Origin: JAFDVL01 sp043736395
GTDB taxonomy: Bacteria > Acidobacteriota > Blastocatellia > RBC074
Length of the DNA stretch: 43,249 bases
Direction: 5' to 3'
Assembly: GCA_043736395.1 (NCBI GenBank)
Contig: JAYTCQ010000150.1
Coordinates: 1 to 43,249, forward strand
The position numbers and the translations under genes are program-made. Below the pieces are notes generated by a model. It saw nothing but the letters and a program-made list of their open reading frames with translations. It ran no database searches and was not told the DNA's origin. Positions 7,879 through 16,762 of the stretch are shown here, piece after piece; position 1 is the first letter of the stretch; each line of letters opens with the position of its first letter.

Positions 7879-9159
7879 ATGAACGAACATCTGACCGACA
7901 AACAAAGCCAGGCTTTTCAGGCACGTACCTTGCCACCAAAAGAAATGGTGACGGCGTTGCAACACCTGGAAAGTTGCGAAAACTGCCGCGCGCGCAGTCA
8001 CCAATCCTTTCAGCAATTAAATAATTTCCAACCACCAGCAATTTTTTTACTTCCAGAGTTTCAGTTGCGCCACGAACATCTCGATGAAGAACAGCTGACG
8101 GCGCTGGCGGATAATTTACTGGGAGTAGAGGAACGAGAAATTCTTCGTGCGCACCTGCAAGGCTGCTCACGTTGCGGCGAAGAACTGCGCAGTTTTATGG
8201 CGTTCCGACAAGAACTGGCAACCGAATTGAACATTCGTTATGCGCCAACGTCGTTCCCTAAACAGCGCTGGCAATGGCAAACCAATTGGAATGCATTCAC
8301 CTGGAAACCGCTTTATGCCGGATTCCTGGTGGTCGCGTGTCTATTGGTGCTGATGATATTTTTCTGGAGTCAAGGCAGCGAACAAGCAATTAATACTTCA
8401 TCGCCACTACCGACAACTACTATCGTACTTTTGCCTGATCCAAGCACTCCAACGCCTACGCCACCAATCAATCCAGGCCAACAAGAAAATGAGGTCATTG
8501 CTTCGTTGCGCGACATGACAGGAACCATAGCGGTCACACGCGATGGAAAGATACAGGGCATCGAAGGCACTTCTCCGGAGTTGCAACATTTCATTGACGA
8601 GGCTGTGCGGACACCACAGATCAAAAAGCCCGCGATCCTCAATGATCTGAAGGGCGAGGCCATCACTACGCGCGGAACCACAATGCGCGAGGTTCAGCTC
8701 CGGTTACGATTTCCTGTCGGTGTGACCGTAGTGGCTGACCGCCCTGTTTTACGCTGGCAGCCCATCGCCGAGGCGACCAGCTATGAAGTCATGATCGCTG
8801 ATGCGAGAGGCAATGAGATCGCTCGCGGCGAGTCCCTCTCCGCTGCCTGGCAACCATCTCAGGCACTCCCGCGCGGCGTAATTTACACTTGGACAGTGAG
8901 TGCCATTCGCAATGGTCAATCAGTCACAACGCCTTCGCTCGCAGTTCCCGAAAGCAAATTCAAGGTGCTGGAACTTGCCAAAGTCCAGGAACTCGCCCGG
9001 CTCAAAAAACAAGGTGGTTCACATCTTGCGCTGGGACTCTTTTATGCGCGGGAAGGAATGCTAAGGGAGGCTGAACAGGAACTAAAATCCCTCGTGCGGA
9101 TGAATCCAAATTCACCCATTGCAGGCAAGCTCCTCCGCGACGTGCGAGCCTGGCAGTAA
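7879..9159 (+). CDS. Membrane-anchored zf-HC2 anti-sigma-like protein
   Basis: The 426-residue protein has two HxxxCxxC zinc-binding motifs in its cytoplasmic N-terminus: HLESCENC (H29, C33, C36) and HLQGCSRC (H92, C96, C99), the signature of zf-HC2 anti-sigma domains. A single membrane segment follows at about 145-163 (LYAGFLVVACLLVLMIFFW). Then comes a Pro/Thr-rich linker (PDPSTPTPTPP), a beta-rich extracytoplasmic domain with RPVLRWQPIAEATSYEVMI resembling a fibronectin-type fold, and a short C-terminal TPR-like helical pair (LALGLFYAREGMLREAEQEL). It probably holds the upstream sigma factor inactive until the outer domain receives a signal; two zinc fingers in tandem are less usual than one. 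The gene ends 4 bp from the stop of the convergent CHAT gene. Confidence 0.8.
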   Translation: MNEHLTDKQSQAFQARTLPPKEMVTALQHLESCENCRARSHQSFQQLNNFQPPAIFLLPEFQLRHEHLDEEQLTALADNLLGVEEREILRAHLQGCSRCGEELRSFMAFRQELATELNIRYAPTSFPKQRWQWQTNWNAFTWKPLYAGFLVVACLLVLMIFFWSQGSEQAINTSSPLPTTTIVLLPDPSTPTPTPPINPGQQENEVIASLRDMTGTIAVTRDGKIQGIEGTSPELQHFIDEAVRTPQIKKPAILNDLKGEAITTRGTTMREVQLRLRFPVGVTVVADRPVLRWQPIAEATSYEVMIADARGNEIARGESLSAAWQPSQALPRGVIYTWTVSAIRNGQSVTTPSLAVPESKFKVLELAKVQELARLKKQGGSHLALGLFYAREGMLREAEQELKSLVRMNPNSPIAGKLLRDVRAWQ

Positions 9160-9163
9160 GGCT

Positions 9164-11914
9164 TCACTCCCCGATCATGACAAATCCCGCCCAGTAATAC
9201 GGATGTTGATAGCGCGGTTGGCGAAGCAGCTTTAGGGCGGCCTGTCGCAAGGCTTGCGATTTGGCAGCTTGCTTTTTATTCCCACCATTTTTGAGCTGCG
9301 TAAAAAAGTGAATCATGAATTCTGTCGTACTGCTTGAATTTACCTGCCACTGACTGACGACCATCGTCCGACATCCTGCGAGCAAAAATGCCCACGAAAG
9401 CCCAATGATCCCTTCACCCGCGCTGATCCTGCCGTTCGCAGTTTCACAGGCGGACAACACAACGAACTGCGCGTTTAATTTCAATTGCATGACTTCACGC
9501 GCCGTTAACATTCCATCATTTTTTTCATCGCCTTCAGAGTTTGCGAGTAGCAGGTAAGAATTGAGGGGATGATGGTTATCAAGCACGGCGTGGGTCGCAA
9601 GATGCAAAATGCTGTAGTCACCAGCCAGTGATTTAAAAACACTTTCGGTCGCAGCCTGACCTGTCAACACTTTACGCTTCCCGAATAATTTCCCGACGGA
9701 AGCGACTTCTTTATCGGCATCGGGGAGCGGGGCGAATTCTCTTGAAAACTTTTCTGTCGAAGTTGTCGAGATCACTTTCCGGGAAGGGTTACCCAATGCC
9801 AGCAAGGATGGACTTATATGTTGCACAGACGATTGCCTCATGGCGGATAGCACGCTCAGCGACGGAGCCAGATGAATCGCATACTCTTCCAGCACATATC
9901 GTCCGCGGGCATCTTGCAAGGCCTGAAATGGCACTTCCCATAAACTGCCATCGGGAATAATGCAGAGCGAATCAACCCCTTGTAATAGGGCAGCAGCGGG
10001 CTGTAGCAACAGACGATACAAGTCCCGCGCTTCTGCCGCGAAGGCCGGGCGACGTGACGCGATCATGTGCTGAAAGGCCTGCGTTCTTTTTTGTAATTCC
10101 TGCGCAGAAAGATGAATCGTGAAGGTCTGAATTTCTGGTTCTGAAGTGAGTGTCTTTTTTCGAATGACGAACAGAAACGTTTTCTCTTTTGTCACCAGAT
10201 ATTCGAGCACGGCTGCGTTCGGCTCAAAACATTGGCGAAGATCATGCTGTGACAAAAGCGGAAGCTTCTTTGTTGCAAAAAATTCTTCATCAGATTGAGT
10301 CTCTCCAGGCTGCAAGGAATCAAAGAGGACGCGGGCTTTCGCGCGTTCGACTGACAATAGCGCGTCAAACGTCTTGCCCTCCGTTAACAGGATTTCAGTC
10401 AGCAGGTGATAGTCCGTCACTTTGTTGACAAAGAAAAGTTGCCGTTCCTGCGCCTCTCCCGCCACACGCGTACGTAGTGTTTCCAGCTGATGAGTCGCAG
10501 TGGTGAGAATCTCTAATGCTTGCGGTATTTTTTTCTGACTGAAATACGCTTGCCCCAACGTGACTGCCGTAAGGTACGAAAGCTTCGGCAAATGCTGTTG
10601 CACGGCAATATGGTGAGCCTCTTTGGACAATTCCATCGCTAGGGTAAATGCCCCCTGGGCCTGATGAGTTTCTGCGATTCGCCACAGGATTTCCGCTTCG
10701 CGCATTTTGTCCTGTAATGCTCGCGCCTGTGACAAACTTTCTTCTAACACCTGGAAGGCAGCCGGGAAATTACCTTGCTCGCGGTGGATCACGCCAAGGC
10801 CTTCGCCCGCTGCCATCATCACTTCTTGTTTGCCTGCGCTGGTGGCTTGTTGCAAGGCTTGCTCGAAGTAATGGAGAGCCGGTGCGAACTTACTGCGCCG
10901 CTGTTCGATGACGCCTAAATTGAGCAGGACTCTCGCCGCTTCGGCTTTGTTATGTTCATAGCCTTGCAAACTTTGGCGCAGATGCGTTTCCGCTTGCTCA
11001 TAATCTTCCTGCTCCAGATACGACACGCCAAGGCTGTTGCGAATGCTGGCGGCGAGTTCGCTTGATGGAGTTTTATTCGCCACCTGTAAAGCCTGCTGGA
11101 GAAAGGTCAGCGCCTGAACGTTATCGCCCGCATCGTGGTATACCCGCCCGATTTCCGCCAACGTGTCAGCAATTTGATAACCGAATTTTGAACCGTTCCG
11201 ATCCATTTGTTGATAAAGCGCCTGTGCCTGTTTGAGTTTGGCAATCGCCTGTTGATACTTCCCTGCTCGCCGATCCAAAGCGCCCATTAACGACCACGCG
11301 CCAGCAATGCCAAATTCATCCGGCCAGAGGCCTGCGGGCGAAGCTTTCAAGTTTAAATCTTCTGTCAGCGCAAGTGTCTGTTCGGCATATTGCTTCGCCA
11401 TTTCATATTGTTCCAGATTGAGGTAAAGCGCACCCAGATCACTGAGGATGTACAGCAAATCCCGTTGGAACTCAGTTCCCGCAAAAGCCTTCCGACTTGC
11501 TTCATACGCGGTGATCGCTTCCTTGATCTTCCCTGCCCCCGAATAAGTTCTGCCGAGATTGTAATACGTGATGGCAGCGCCGCGTTGATGCGGCAAGCGT
11601 TCCGCGACTTCTAAAGCGATTTGATAAATGGCAATCGCCTGCGCGGAGCCTTGGTTGTAATAGGCAGTCGCAGCGGTATCCAATAATCTTTGCCATAGCG
11701 GCTGCAGCAAAAGTACCGGAGTAGATTTGAGAAGAGACTCACGCTCTGACGCAGATGATTGTTGTAGCAACTGCTGGAGGATTTCTTGCGGAGTTGGCGT
11801 GGTCGTTTGCGCATAAGTGGTCATTGCCCAAACGATGCTCACCAAAATCAGGTAAAGCCGGTAGAGATAGGGCTTCCCTCCGGCTAAAACTGAATATTGA
11901 ACTCTTGCCTTCAT
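9164..11914 (-). CDS. Exported TPR-CHAT (caspase-like) protein
   Basis: About 916 residues from the ATG at 11914; a GTG at 11926 is an alternative that overlaps the upstream stop. The N-terminus has a hydrophobic export signal (YLILVSIVWAMTTYAQ). Residues from about 60 to 500 are tandem tetratricopeptide repeats (AAITYYNLGRTYSGAGKIKEA and many like it). The C-terminal 300 residues are a CHAT domain, with the histidine in HLATHA and the cysteine in LSACETA, followed by the family's GEGIIGLSWAFLLAG. CHAT is a caspase-hemoglobinase-fold peptidase (separase/TPR-CHAT group) and both catalytic residues are present. TPRs usually act as sensor or substrate platform. It starts 4 nt after the stop of a tiny secreted-peptide gene, so the two are co-translated. 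Confidence 0.88.
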   Translation of the reverse strand: MKARVQYSVLAGGKPYLYRLYLILVSIVWAMTTYAQTTTPTPQEILQQLLQQSSASERESLLKSTPVLLLQPLWQRLLDTAATAYYNQGSAQAIAIYQIALEVAERLPHQRGAAITYYNLGRTYSGAGKIKEAITAYEASRKAFAGTEFQRDLLYILSDLGALYLNLEQYEMAKQYAEQTLALTEDLNLKASPAGLWPDEFGIAGAWSLMGALDRRAGKYQQAIAKLKQAQALYQQMDRNGSKFGYQIADTLAEIGRVYHDAGDNVQALTFLQQALQVANKTPSSELAASIRNSLGVSYLEQEDYEQAETHLRQSLQGYEHNKAEAARVLLNLGVIEQRRSKFAPALHYFEQALQQATSAGKQEVMMAAGEGLGVIHREQGNFPAAFQVLEESLSQARALQDKMREAEILWRIAETHQAQGAFTLAMELSKEAHHIAVQQHLPKLSYLTAVTLGQAYFSQKKIPQALEILTTATHQLETLRTRVAGEAQERQLFFVNKVTDYHLLTEILLTEGKTFDALLSVERAKARVLFDSLQPGETQSDEEFFATKKLPLLSQHDLRQCFEPNAAVLEYLVTKEKTFLFVIRKKTLTSEPEIQTFTIHLSAQELQKRTQAFQHMIASRRPAFAAEARDLYRLLLQPAAALLQGVDSLCIIPDGSLWEVPFQALQDARGRYVLEEYAIHLAPSLSVLSAMRQSSVQHISPSLLALGNPSRKVISTTSTEKFSREFAPLPDADKEVASVGKLFGKRKVLTGQAATESVFKSLAGDYSILHLATHAVLDNHHPLNSYLLLANSEGDEKNDGMLTAREVMQLKLNAQFVVLSACETANGRISAGEGIIGLSWAFLLAGCRTMVVSQWQVNSSSTTEFMIHFFTQLKNGGNKKQAAKSQALRQAALKLLRQPRYQHPYYWAGFVMIGE

Positions 11915-11918
11915 AGTG

Positions 11919-12131
11919 TTAGGCACTCACGAGAGAGAGTAACCACTCAACGATGTCTACCACTGGGTTGCTGGGCGGCGGTGGAGGGGGTGGTGGCGGA
12001 GGTGCTTTGGTTGAGTTGGATGTCCCTTGCGGGTCGCCGGTATCCGCATACGTATTGGTCGTGGCGATACTCGTACACACCAATGTCAGTGCCAGGACAA
12101 ATGTTGAAAAGATCAATTTTGTTTTTTTCAT
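11919..12131 (-). CDS. Small secreted proline-rich peptide upstream of CHAT gene
   Basis: A 70-residue protein. Residues 1-29 form a clear signal peptide (KK near the start, hydrophobic LIFSTFVLALTLVCTS, and a likely cleavage site around TYA). A short Gly/Ser/Thr-rich stretch is followed by ten consecutive prolines, and a C-terminal hydrophobic helix VVDIVEWLLSLVSA ends the protein. GGAGATTCT immediately precedes the ATG, a strong ribosome site. Its stop lies 4 nt before the CHAT start, implying translational coupling. I do not recognise a family. The layout (exported, rigid poly-Pro stalk, amphipathic or membrane-seeking C-terminus) would suit a substrate, inhibitor or effector of the adjacent CHAT peptidase; that is inference. 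Confidence 0.7.
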   Translation of the reverse strand: MKKTKLIFSTFVLALTLVCTSIATTNTYADTGDPQGTSNSTKAPPPPPPPPPPSNPVVDIVEWLLSLVSA

Positions 12132-12149
12132 AGAATCTCCGGATGAGGC

Positions 12150-12166
12150 CTGTTCAGCGTGAACAG
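12150..12166. promoter_or_regulatory. 17-bp palindrome upstream of the small peptide / CHAT genes
   Basis: CTGTTCA-GCG-TGAACAG is a perfect 7-bp inverted repeat with a 3-bp centre. It lies 19 bp upstream of the small peptide's ATG and 22 bp after the stop of the S9 peptidase gene. The spacing suits an operator for a dimeric regulator, or a hairpin near the ribosome site. No T-run follows, so it is a poor intrinsic terminator. Confidence 0.5.
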
Positions 12167-12187
12167 CCCGGGTTGATAATTAAGCAC

Positions 12188-14131
12188 CTACTTCAGTAGA
12201 TACTCCTGCACAAAAAGGATCGTGGCGTACATTTGAAATTCTCGATTGGCGGCATCAGCAAAACCGTGTCCTTCATTTTTACCGAGCAAATACCAGACTG
12301 GCGTTTTATTTTTCTTGAGGGCTTGCACCAATGCTTCGGCTTCACTGACCGGCACGCGTGGATCGTTTTTACCTTGTACCAAAAACACCGGGCATTTGAT
12401 CCGGCTGGCATGATTGAGCGGCGCAATACGCTCCAGCCAGGCTTTCGTTTTGGCGTCGCGTTCATCGCCAAATTCGGCGCGTTGGATGTCTCGGCGCCAG
12501 CCTTCTGTCCGCTCTAAAAAAGTTGCCAGATTCGTCATGCCGGAATCGGAAATCACACCGCGAAGACGCTGGCTGTAGTTCGCCGCTACGCTGAGCGCCA
12601 AATATCCACCATAGCTCGCGCCTCGCAACAACACGCGGTCAGCATCCAAGTCCGGCTGCGCCTTGATCCAGTCCAGAAGTGCGCCTACGTCTTTGACGGC
12701 GTCTTCCCGTTTCATCCCGTCATCGAGACGCTGAAAGGTTTTACCGTAGCCGGACGAGCCGCGCACGTTCGGATAAATTTTGACGATCCCAAGTTCGTTC
12801 ATCAAATAATTTTCTTCGTAGGCATACGCCGGACGATATTGTTCTGTCGGCCCGCCATGCAGATCAATGATGACGGGACGTTTTCCGGTGAATAAACCTG
12901 GCGGTCGGGACAGAAATCCTGAAATCGTTTTCCCGTCAAAACTCTGCCATTGAAACGCTGACGGCACGGCAAGTTTTTCAGACGGTACGCCCGCGCTCGT
13001 ACTACTAGCCCAGCGTTCAACTTTGCCGTTGCTGACATTTACGGAATACACATCATTCGGTGTGCGCGACGATTTGTAATTGAACGCGAGATCAACGGAA
13101 TTCTGATGCCACTTGAGGTCAGAGATGATCCCCGCAGGCAAATCTCGAATGACCTTTTTTTTATTGCTCGCAATGTCAAATACGTACAAATGCGAAAGGC
13201 CTGCTTCGTTGCTGACAAACGCGAGAGTGCTGCCATCCGGACTGCGCTGAAATTCTTCCACACCCCAGTTCACATCACTCAAGTAGGTAAATTTTCTGGT
13301 CGCAAGATCAAGATAAGCGAGGCGACGCATGTCCGCTTCCCGATCCGTAATCACGTACAGGCCTTTTCCGTCAGCGCTAAATTGCGGTTCGCTGTAATAA
13401 TCGGCAACGTTGCTCGGAGAGAGTAATTGCGGCTTAGCCGTGCCAACTTCGATCATCCAGAGTTGGCTGATTGTATTGGAAATAAATTCACCGTAGACCG
13501 CGTAACGATCATCCGGCGACCAGTCATAAACTTTCAAATAATTGCCCATTGAAGATACGAGAATGCGATTACTCTTTGGCGCGAAGGGATCAATCAAGTT
13601 GAGATTGACACCGTTGTTCCCTGACGGCGATGAGCTGTAGATAACCTGCTTCCCAGCGTTCGACCAGACGGGTTCCGTACTTCTGGTTTTGCTGTCCGTC
13701 AATAACGTACTGGCGCGTTTCTCGATGTCATATAGATACAACTGAAAGGCTTCATTGCCTGCCACATCGCGGTTGTACACCAGATATTTTCCCTGCGGTT
13801 GAAAATAAAAATCATAAAAATTAGGCTCCTGCCAGTAGAGCCATGTCTGCGGCGTTGCACCTGGCGCAGTAAGGCGCGACACCCACGACGCGCTGGAAAT
13901 TCCTTTCAGTAACACCTCTCGTTTTGTGTTGTTCCATCCCGCCAACGGCAAACCATACGCTCCGGTGTATCGCTTGACCTGCGGGGCTAACGACGCCGGT
14001 ACGCGCGGAATTCCCTGTGTTTCCAAGTTCGCGTTTGGCGCAATTTCTTCTGATTGAGCAACCACCTGTAGGGCAAGCAAAAGACAGAAGAATAGAGCCA
14101 GAAATATGCTTTGTGGCGCATTGATATTCAT
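12188..14131 (-). CDS. Exported S9 family peptidase (prolyl oligopeptidase-like)
   Basis: 647 residues. A signal peptide (IFLALFFCLLLALQVVAQ) is followed by a beta-propeller built from WD/TolB-like repeats (WSPDDRYAVYGEF and SPDGSTLAFVSNEAG among them). The C-terminal alpha/beta-hydrolase domain begins around residue 395. The catalytic triad is visible: Ser506 in GASYGGYLAL, Asp590 in GKNDPRVP and His622 in NEGHGF. The oxyanion motif HGGP is also present. This family cleaves short peptides, often dipeptides or tripeptides, in the periplasm. It lies upstream of the small peptide-CHAT pair on the same strand with a 56-bp gap, so it could be co-transcribed. Its own promoter must lie in the 346-bp gap to the divergent regulator gene. 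Confidence 0.93.
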   Translation of the reverse strand: MNINAPQSIFLALFFCLLLALQVVAQSEEIAPNANLETQGIPRVPASLAPQVKRYTGAYGLPLAGWNNTKREVLLKGISSASWVSRLTAPGATPQTWLYWQEPNFYDFYFQPQGKYLVYNRDVAGNEAFQLYLYDIEKRASTLLTDSKTRSTEPVWSNAGKQVIYSSSPSGNNGVNLNLIDPFAPKSNRILVSSMGNYLKVYDWSPDDRYAVYGEFISNTISQLWMIEVGTAKPQLLSPSNVADYYSEPQFSADGKGLYVITDREADMRRLAYLDLATRKFTYLSDVNWGVEEFQRSPDGSTLAFVSNEAGLSHLYVFDIASNKKKVIRDLPAGIISDLKWHQNSVDLAFNYKSSRTPNDVYSVNVSNGKVERWASSTSAGVPSEKLAVPSAFQWQSFDGKTISGFLSRPPGLFTGKRPVIIDLHGGPTEQYRPAYAYEENYLMNELGIVKIYPNVRGSSGYGKTFQRLDDGMKREDAVKDVGALLDWIKAQPDLDADRVLLRGASYGGYLALSVAANYSQRLRGVISDSGMTNLATFLERTEGWRRDIQRAEFGDERDAKTKAWLERIAPLNHASRIKCPVFLVQGKNDPRVPVSEAEALVQALKKNKTPVWYLLGKNEGHGFADAANREFQMYATILFVQEYLLK

Positions 14132-14477
14132 ACTGATAAGTGCAGGGGAGAAACGGTGAGGTGGGCAAACTTTCTAATCGCTAAGGGCAAATCATTCGTC
14201 GGTGATTTTCTATCGTATCCTGTGCGTGTAAATCCTACTGACAATCCAATTATTTTTCCAGTGACATTTTCCATAGACGACAGTTCCTGACAGAAATTCC
14301 ACTGACCGCAAAAAAAGAAATACTTCGCGAGCGCTATCATTCAAGCGATGGAAAAATCTTCTCGTAGCTGGAATTTTCACGACGCGCTGCCGTCAATACA
14401 GATGTTTCGCATCTCTTTCACCTGCGCATCCTGCCCGACGATCCTTTCGGTAACGACTCGTCATCCACCAAAATTTT
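14132..14477. other. Divergent promoter region between S9 peptidase and NtrC-like regulator
   Basis: 346 bp with no supportable gene; the open frames here are shadows. Promoters for both flanking genes must lie within it. I see no clear -24/-12 (GG-N10-GC) sigma-54 element by eye, but this was not searched systematically. Confidence 0.4.
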
Positions 14478-15887
14478 ATGCACGAAAACTGTCTGGTCGA
14501 AAGTACACCGCAGGCGTTGATTCTTGCCGCCGATGCCGAGAGCGGAAACCAAGCGCGCCAAATATTGCTGCACGCTGGCTGGTGTATAGAAATAAAGCAA
14601 TCACCTGCACAAAACTTACTTCCGCAAAATTCTGCAACAGGTTTACTGCTCGTCATCATTGAGAAATCCGGATGTGAAACAGCACTCGCGCTGCTCGCCC
14701 AATGGCAGCCGGAAATCGCGCAGGGATCAATCGCCGTCATCGTTTTTTCAGCGCAGCCCGCCAGCGCTGATGCCTTACTTTGCCTGCAACACGGCGCGGC
14801 GGATTATTGCGGCTGGCCGCTGCTGCCTTCTGAAATGGTCGAGATCGCAGCCCAAGCGCGTCGCCAACATCTCTGCGCCGCGCCACCAATTGAAAGTACG
14901 CACGCACCCGCCTTGCATGGGAATAATAAAACCATGATTGGTGGTTCGCGCCCGATTCTCGAATTGTCCCGGCAATTAGTGAAGGTTGCGTTGGCTCCTG
15001 AACTGCCCGTTTTGCTGAACGGAGAAACCGGGACAGGCAAAGAAATCGTCGCGTGGCAGATTCATCAACTGAGCAAACGTCCTGGAGCCTTTCGCGCGAT
15101 CAACTGTGCGGCGATGGTCGAAACATTATTGGAATCGGAATTATTTGGTCACGAAAAAGGCGCGTTCACCGGCGCGTATGCGACCAAAAAAGGCCTATGG
15201 GAAGAAGCGGCGAACGGGACGATTTTTCTGGATGAAATCACCGAAGCTTCCCCGACCATGCAAGCCAAACTCTTACGCGTGTTGCAGGAAAGCACCATTC
15301 GGCGCGTTGGCTCCAATCACGAAATTCAAGTGACCGCGCGCATCATCGCCGCGTCCAATCGCAATCTTACGGTGGCTGTCAAAGACGGTGTGTTCCGCGA
15401 AGACCTGTACTACCGTCTGGGTCAGGTGCTCTCTATCCCCACCTTGCGCGAACGCAGCGCCGACATCCCTTTACTCGTGGACTATTTCTGCCAACGCGCC
15501 GGCAAAGGCACCGTCTTCACCGACGAAGCGCTCCAGTTGCTGTGTCACTATCACTGGCCCGGCAATGTGCGGGAACTGGAAAGCATCATTCACAAACTTA
15601 TCGCCTACAGTGGAACCTGTATTTACGCCGCTGATGTCGAACGATATTTGCCACATCCGGAATTGCGCGAGCAGCCTCTCACGAGTAATTTTTTATTTGG
15701 TTTGATGCAGGCACGTTCGCCCGGCGATTGGCCTACCGCGCAAGAACTGCGCGAATGCTACGTGATTGAAGCCTGGCATCGCTGGGGCCGCGAATCCCAG
15801 GTCGCCAGAATTCTTGGCATGGATTACCGGACTGTGAATTTGATTTTACGCAAGGCAAAACTCATACCTGATAGTGACGAAGAATAA
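14478..15887 (+). CDS. Sigma-54-dependent NtrC-like activator with degenerate receiver
   Basis: 469 residues in three parts. Residues 12-130 look like a receiver fold (ALILAADAESGNQARQILLHAGW). The position where the phospho-acceptor Asp is expected reads LLLVIIEKSG, so an Asp is missing and classical phosphorylation is unlikely. The AAA+ domain (about 150-385) has Walker A GETGTGKE at 182-189, the sigma-54 contact loop GAFTGA at 228-233, Walker B TIFLDE and the arginine-finger region. The C-terminus is a Fis-type helix-turn-helix (SQVARILGMDYRTVNLILRKA). It should open sigma-54 promoters in response to a non-phosphorylation signal. No strong ribosome site precedes the ATG, so the start is less certain. 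The divergent S9 peptidase gene is a possible target. Confidence 0.9.
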   Translation: MHENCLVESTPQALILAADAESGNQARQILLHAGWCIEIKQSPAQNLLPQNSATGLLLVIIEKSGCETALALLAQWQPEIAQGSIAVIVFSAQPASADALLCLQHGAADYCGWPLLPSEMVEIAAQARRQHLCAAPPIESTHAPALHGNNKTMIGGSRPILELSRQLVKVALAPELPVLLNGETGTGKEIVAWQIHQLSKRPGAFRAINCAAMVETLLESELFGHEKGAFTGAYATKKGLWEEAANGTIFLDEITEASPTMQAKLLRVLQESTIRRVGSNHEIQVTARIIAASNRNLTVAVKDGVFREDLYYRLGQVLSIPTLRERSADIPLLVDYFCQRAGKGTVFTDEALQLLCHYHWPGNVRELESIIHKLIAYSGTCIYAADVERYLPHPELREQPLTSNFLFGLMQARSPGDWPTAQELRECYVIEAWHRWGRESQVARILGMDYRTVNLILRKAKLIPDSDEE

Positions 15888-15907
15888 CCGGAAGAACTCC
15901 CGTGGCT

Positions 15908-16112
15908 GGCCAGATAATCTATGGTGCCAGGGGTGCGTCGTCAATTTTGGCGTTAGACTCAAGCTGGTATTCCGATTGTTTATACCGCAGGCTCAATCTT
16001 AGCACTTACCGACGCCAGTCCATTGCCCTCAGATTTAGTGTGTCTCGAAGCTGAAATTCCTACCTCGTTAAAAATTACGCGATTGGCTGATGTACCAAGT
16101 TACTTGGGATAA
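15908..16112 (+). pseudogene. RES-domain toxin remnant, frameshifted
   Basis: The frame from 15963 to the stop at 16110-16112 reads AGIPIVYTAGSILAL and then PLPSDLVCLEAEIP. This matches the order of RES-domain toxins: the G-x-P-x-x-Y-T-A strand and the LP-x-DLV-x-x-E-x-E-x-P strand, closing with DVPSYLG where the family has DLP-x-x-W. An in-frame TAG (15954-15956) interrupts the tryptophan-arginine part. Slightly upstream, in another frame, GQIIYGAR (from 15908) resembles the family's GARLYGGR. A part between the two conserved strands is missing. RES toxins are NAD-degrading partners of Xre/MbcA antitoxins. No start or ribosome site exists, so this is a decayed fragment. Confidence 0.6.
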
Positions 16113-16124
16113 TTTAAATTGTGT

Positions 16125-16260
16125 GCACGGGCAATGTTGAAGCCTGGTAATTTAAGCGGCACTCATCGAAAACGAAATTTGCTCCGACGAAAACGAAGAA
16201 GAGCGTGAGTCGCAGAGTAGACGTCACGCTCCTCATGCCCGTGCCTGAGATGACAGGCAC
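16125..16260. repeat. Cluster of nested inverted repeats
   Basis: Three inverted repeats overlap in this non-coding stretch. GCACGGGCA (16125-16133) pairs with TGCCCGTGC (16236-16244). GAGCGTGA (16201-16208) pairs with TCACGCTC (16224-16231). GTGCCTG (16241-16247) pairs with CAGGCAC (16254-16260) over a 6-nt loop. They could fold as a structured RNA end or be a mobile-repeat relic. No T-run follows. The remaining sequence to 16474 shows no gene. Confidence 0.5.
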
Positions 16261-16474
16261 AGCGCATCTTTGTTATGCTACTACCGTTCTTTGCAATGAC
16301 ATAAAAACTTCAACAAACCGATGAATCGTTCTCCCCTTTTTTCCGCATGCTGAAGGATGCCGCCTTCCCCACTCTACTCCCGGCAGCTCCTTCCCACAGC
16401 CCCTACATAGTACCATTTGGAACCAAGATCAGGCAAGGTCAGTGGCGCAGTTTTCCATTAGGAGGGATTCACTA

Positions 16475-16762
16475 ATGGGAACGGCAGCACGGACAAAACC
16501 AAAGCGGTTAGCCGCGAAACTTTTGCAAATTCGTGTGGGACTGGAGCTCACGCAGGAAGAGTTGATCGTCCGGTTGGATTGTGAAAGAGAATTAGCGCGC
16601 AGCAATATTACGGGCTTTGAGCAAGGCCTCCGTGAACCATCATTATTGATCCTGCTGCGCTATGCGCGCCTGGCGAACGTTCCGACCGATGTTTTGATTG
16701 ATGATGATTTGGAATTACCGACAAAATTGCCGGTGACGAAAAGTGATCGAAGCAGAAAATAA
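16475..16762 (+). CDS. XRE-family helix-turn-helix regulator
   Basis: 95 residues from the ATG at 16475, chosen because AGGAGGG lies 7 nt upstream; an upstream in-frame start at 16442 has none. The body is a Cro/CI-type helix-turn-helix: LAAKLLQIRVGLELTQEELIVRL, then SNITGFEQGLREPSL, then LLILLRYARLANVPTDVLIDDD. The tail is short and charged. Such lone XRE proteins regulate nearby genes. It is not of the MbcA/DUF2384 antitoxin type, so a tie to the decayed RES fragment upstream is unsupported. It converges on the subtilase gene, with a terminator-like hairpin between. Confidence 0.85.
   Translation: MGTAARTKPKRLAAKLLQIRVGLELTQEELIVRLDCERELARSNITGFEQGLREPSLLILLRYARLANVPTDVLIDDDLELPTKLPVTKSDRSRK

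Noticed and set aside
11953..12162. Glycine-run open frame on the plus strand
   Set aside because: It is the complement of the poly-proline codons of the small secreted peptide; it has no ribosome site of its own.
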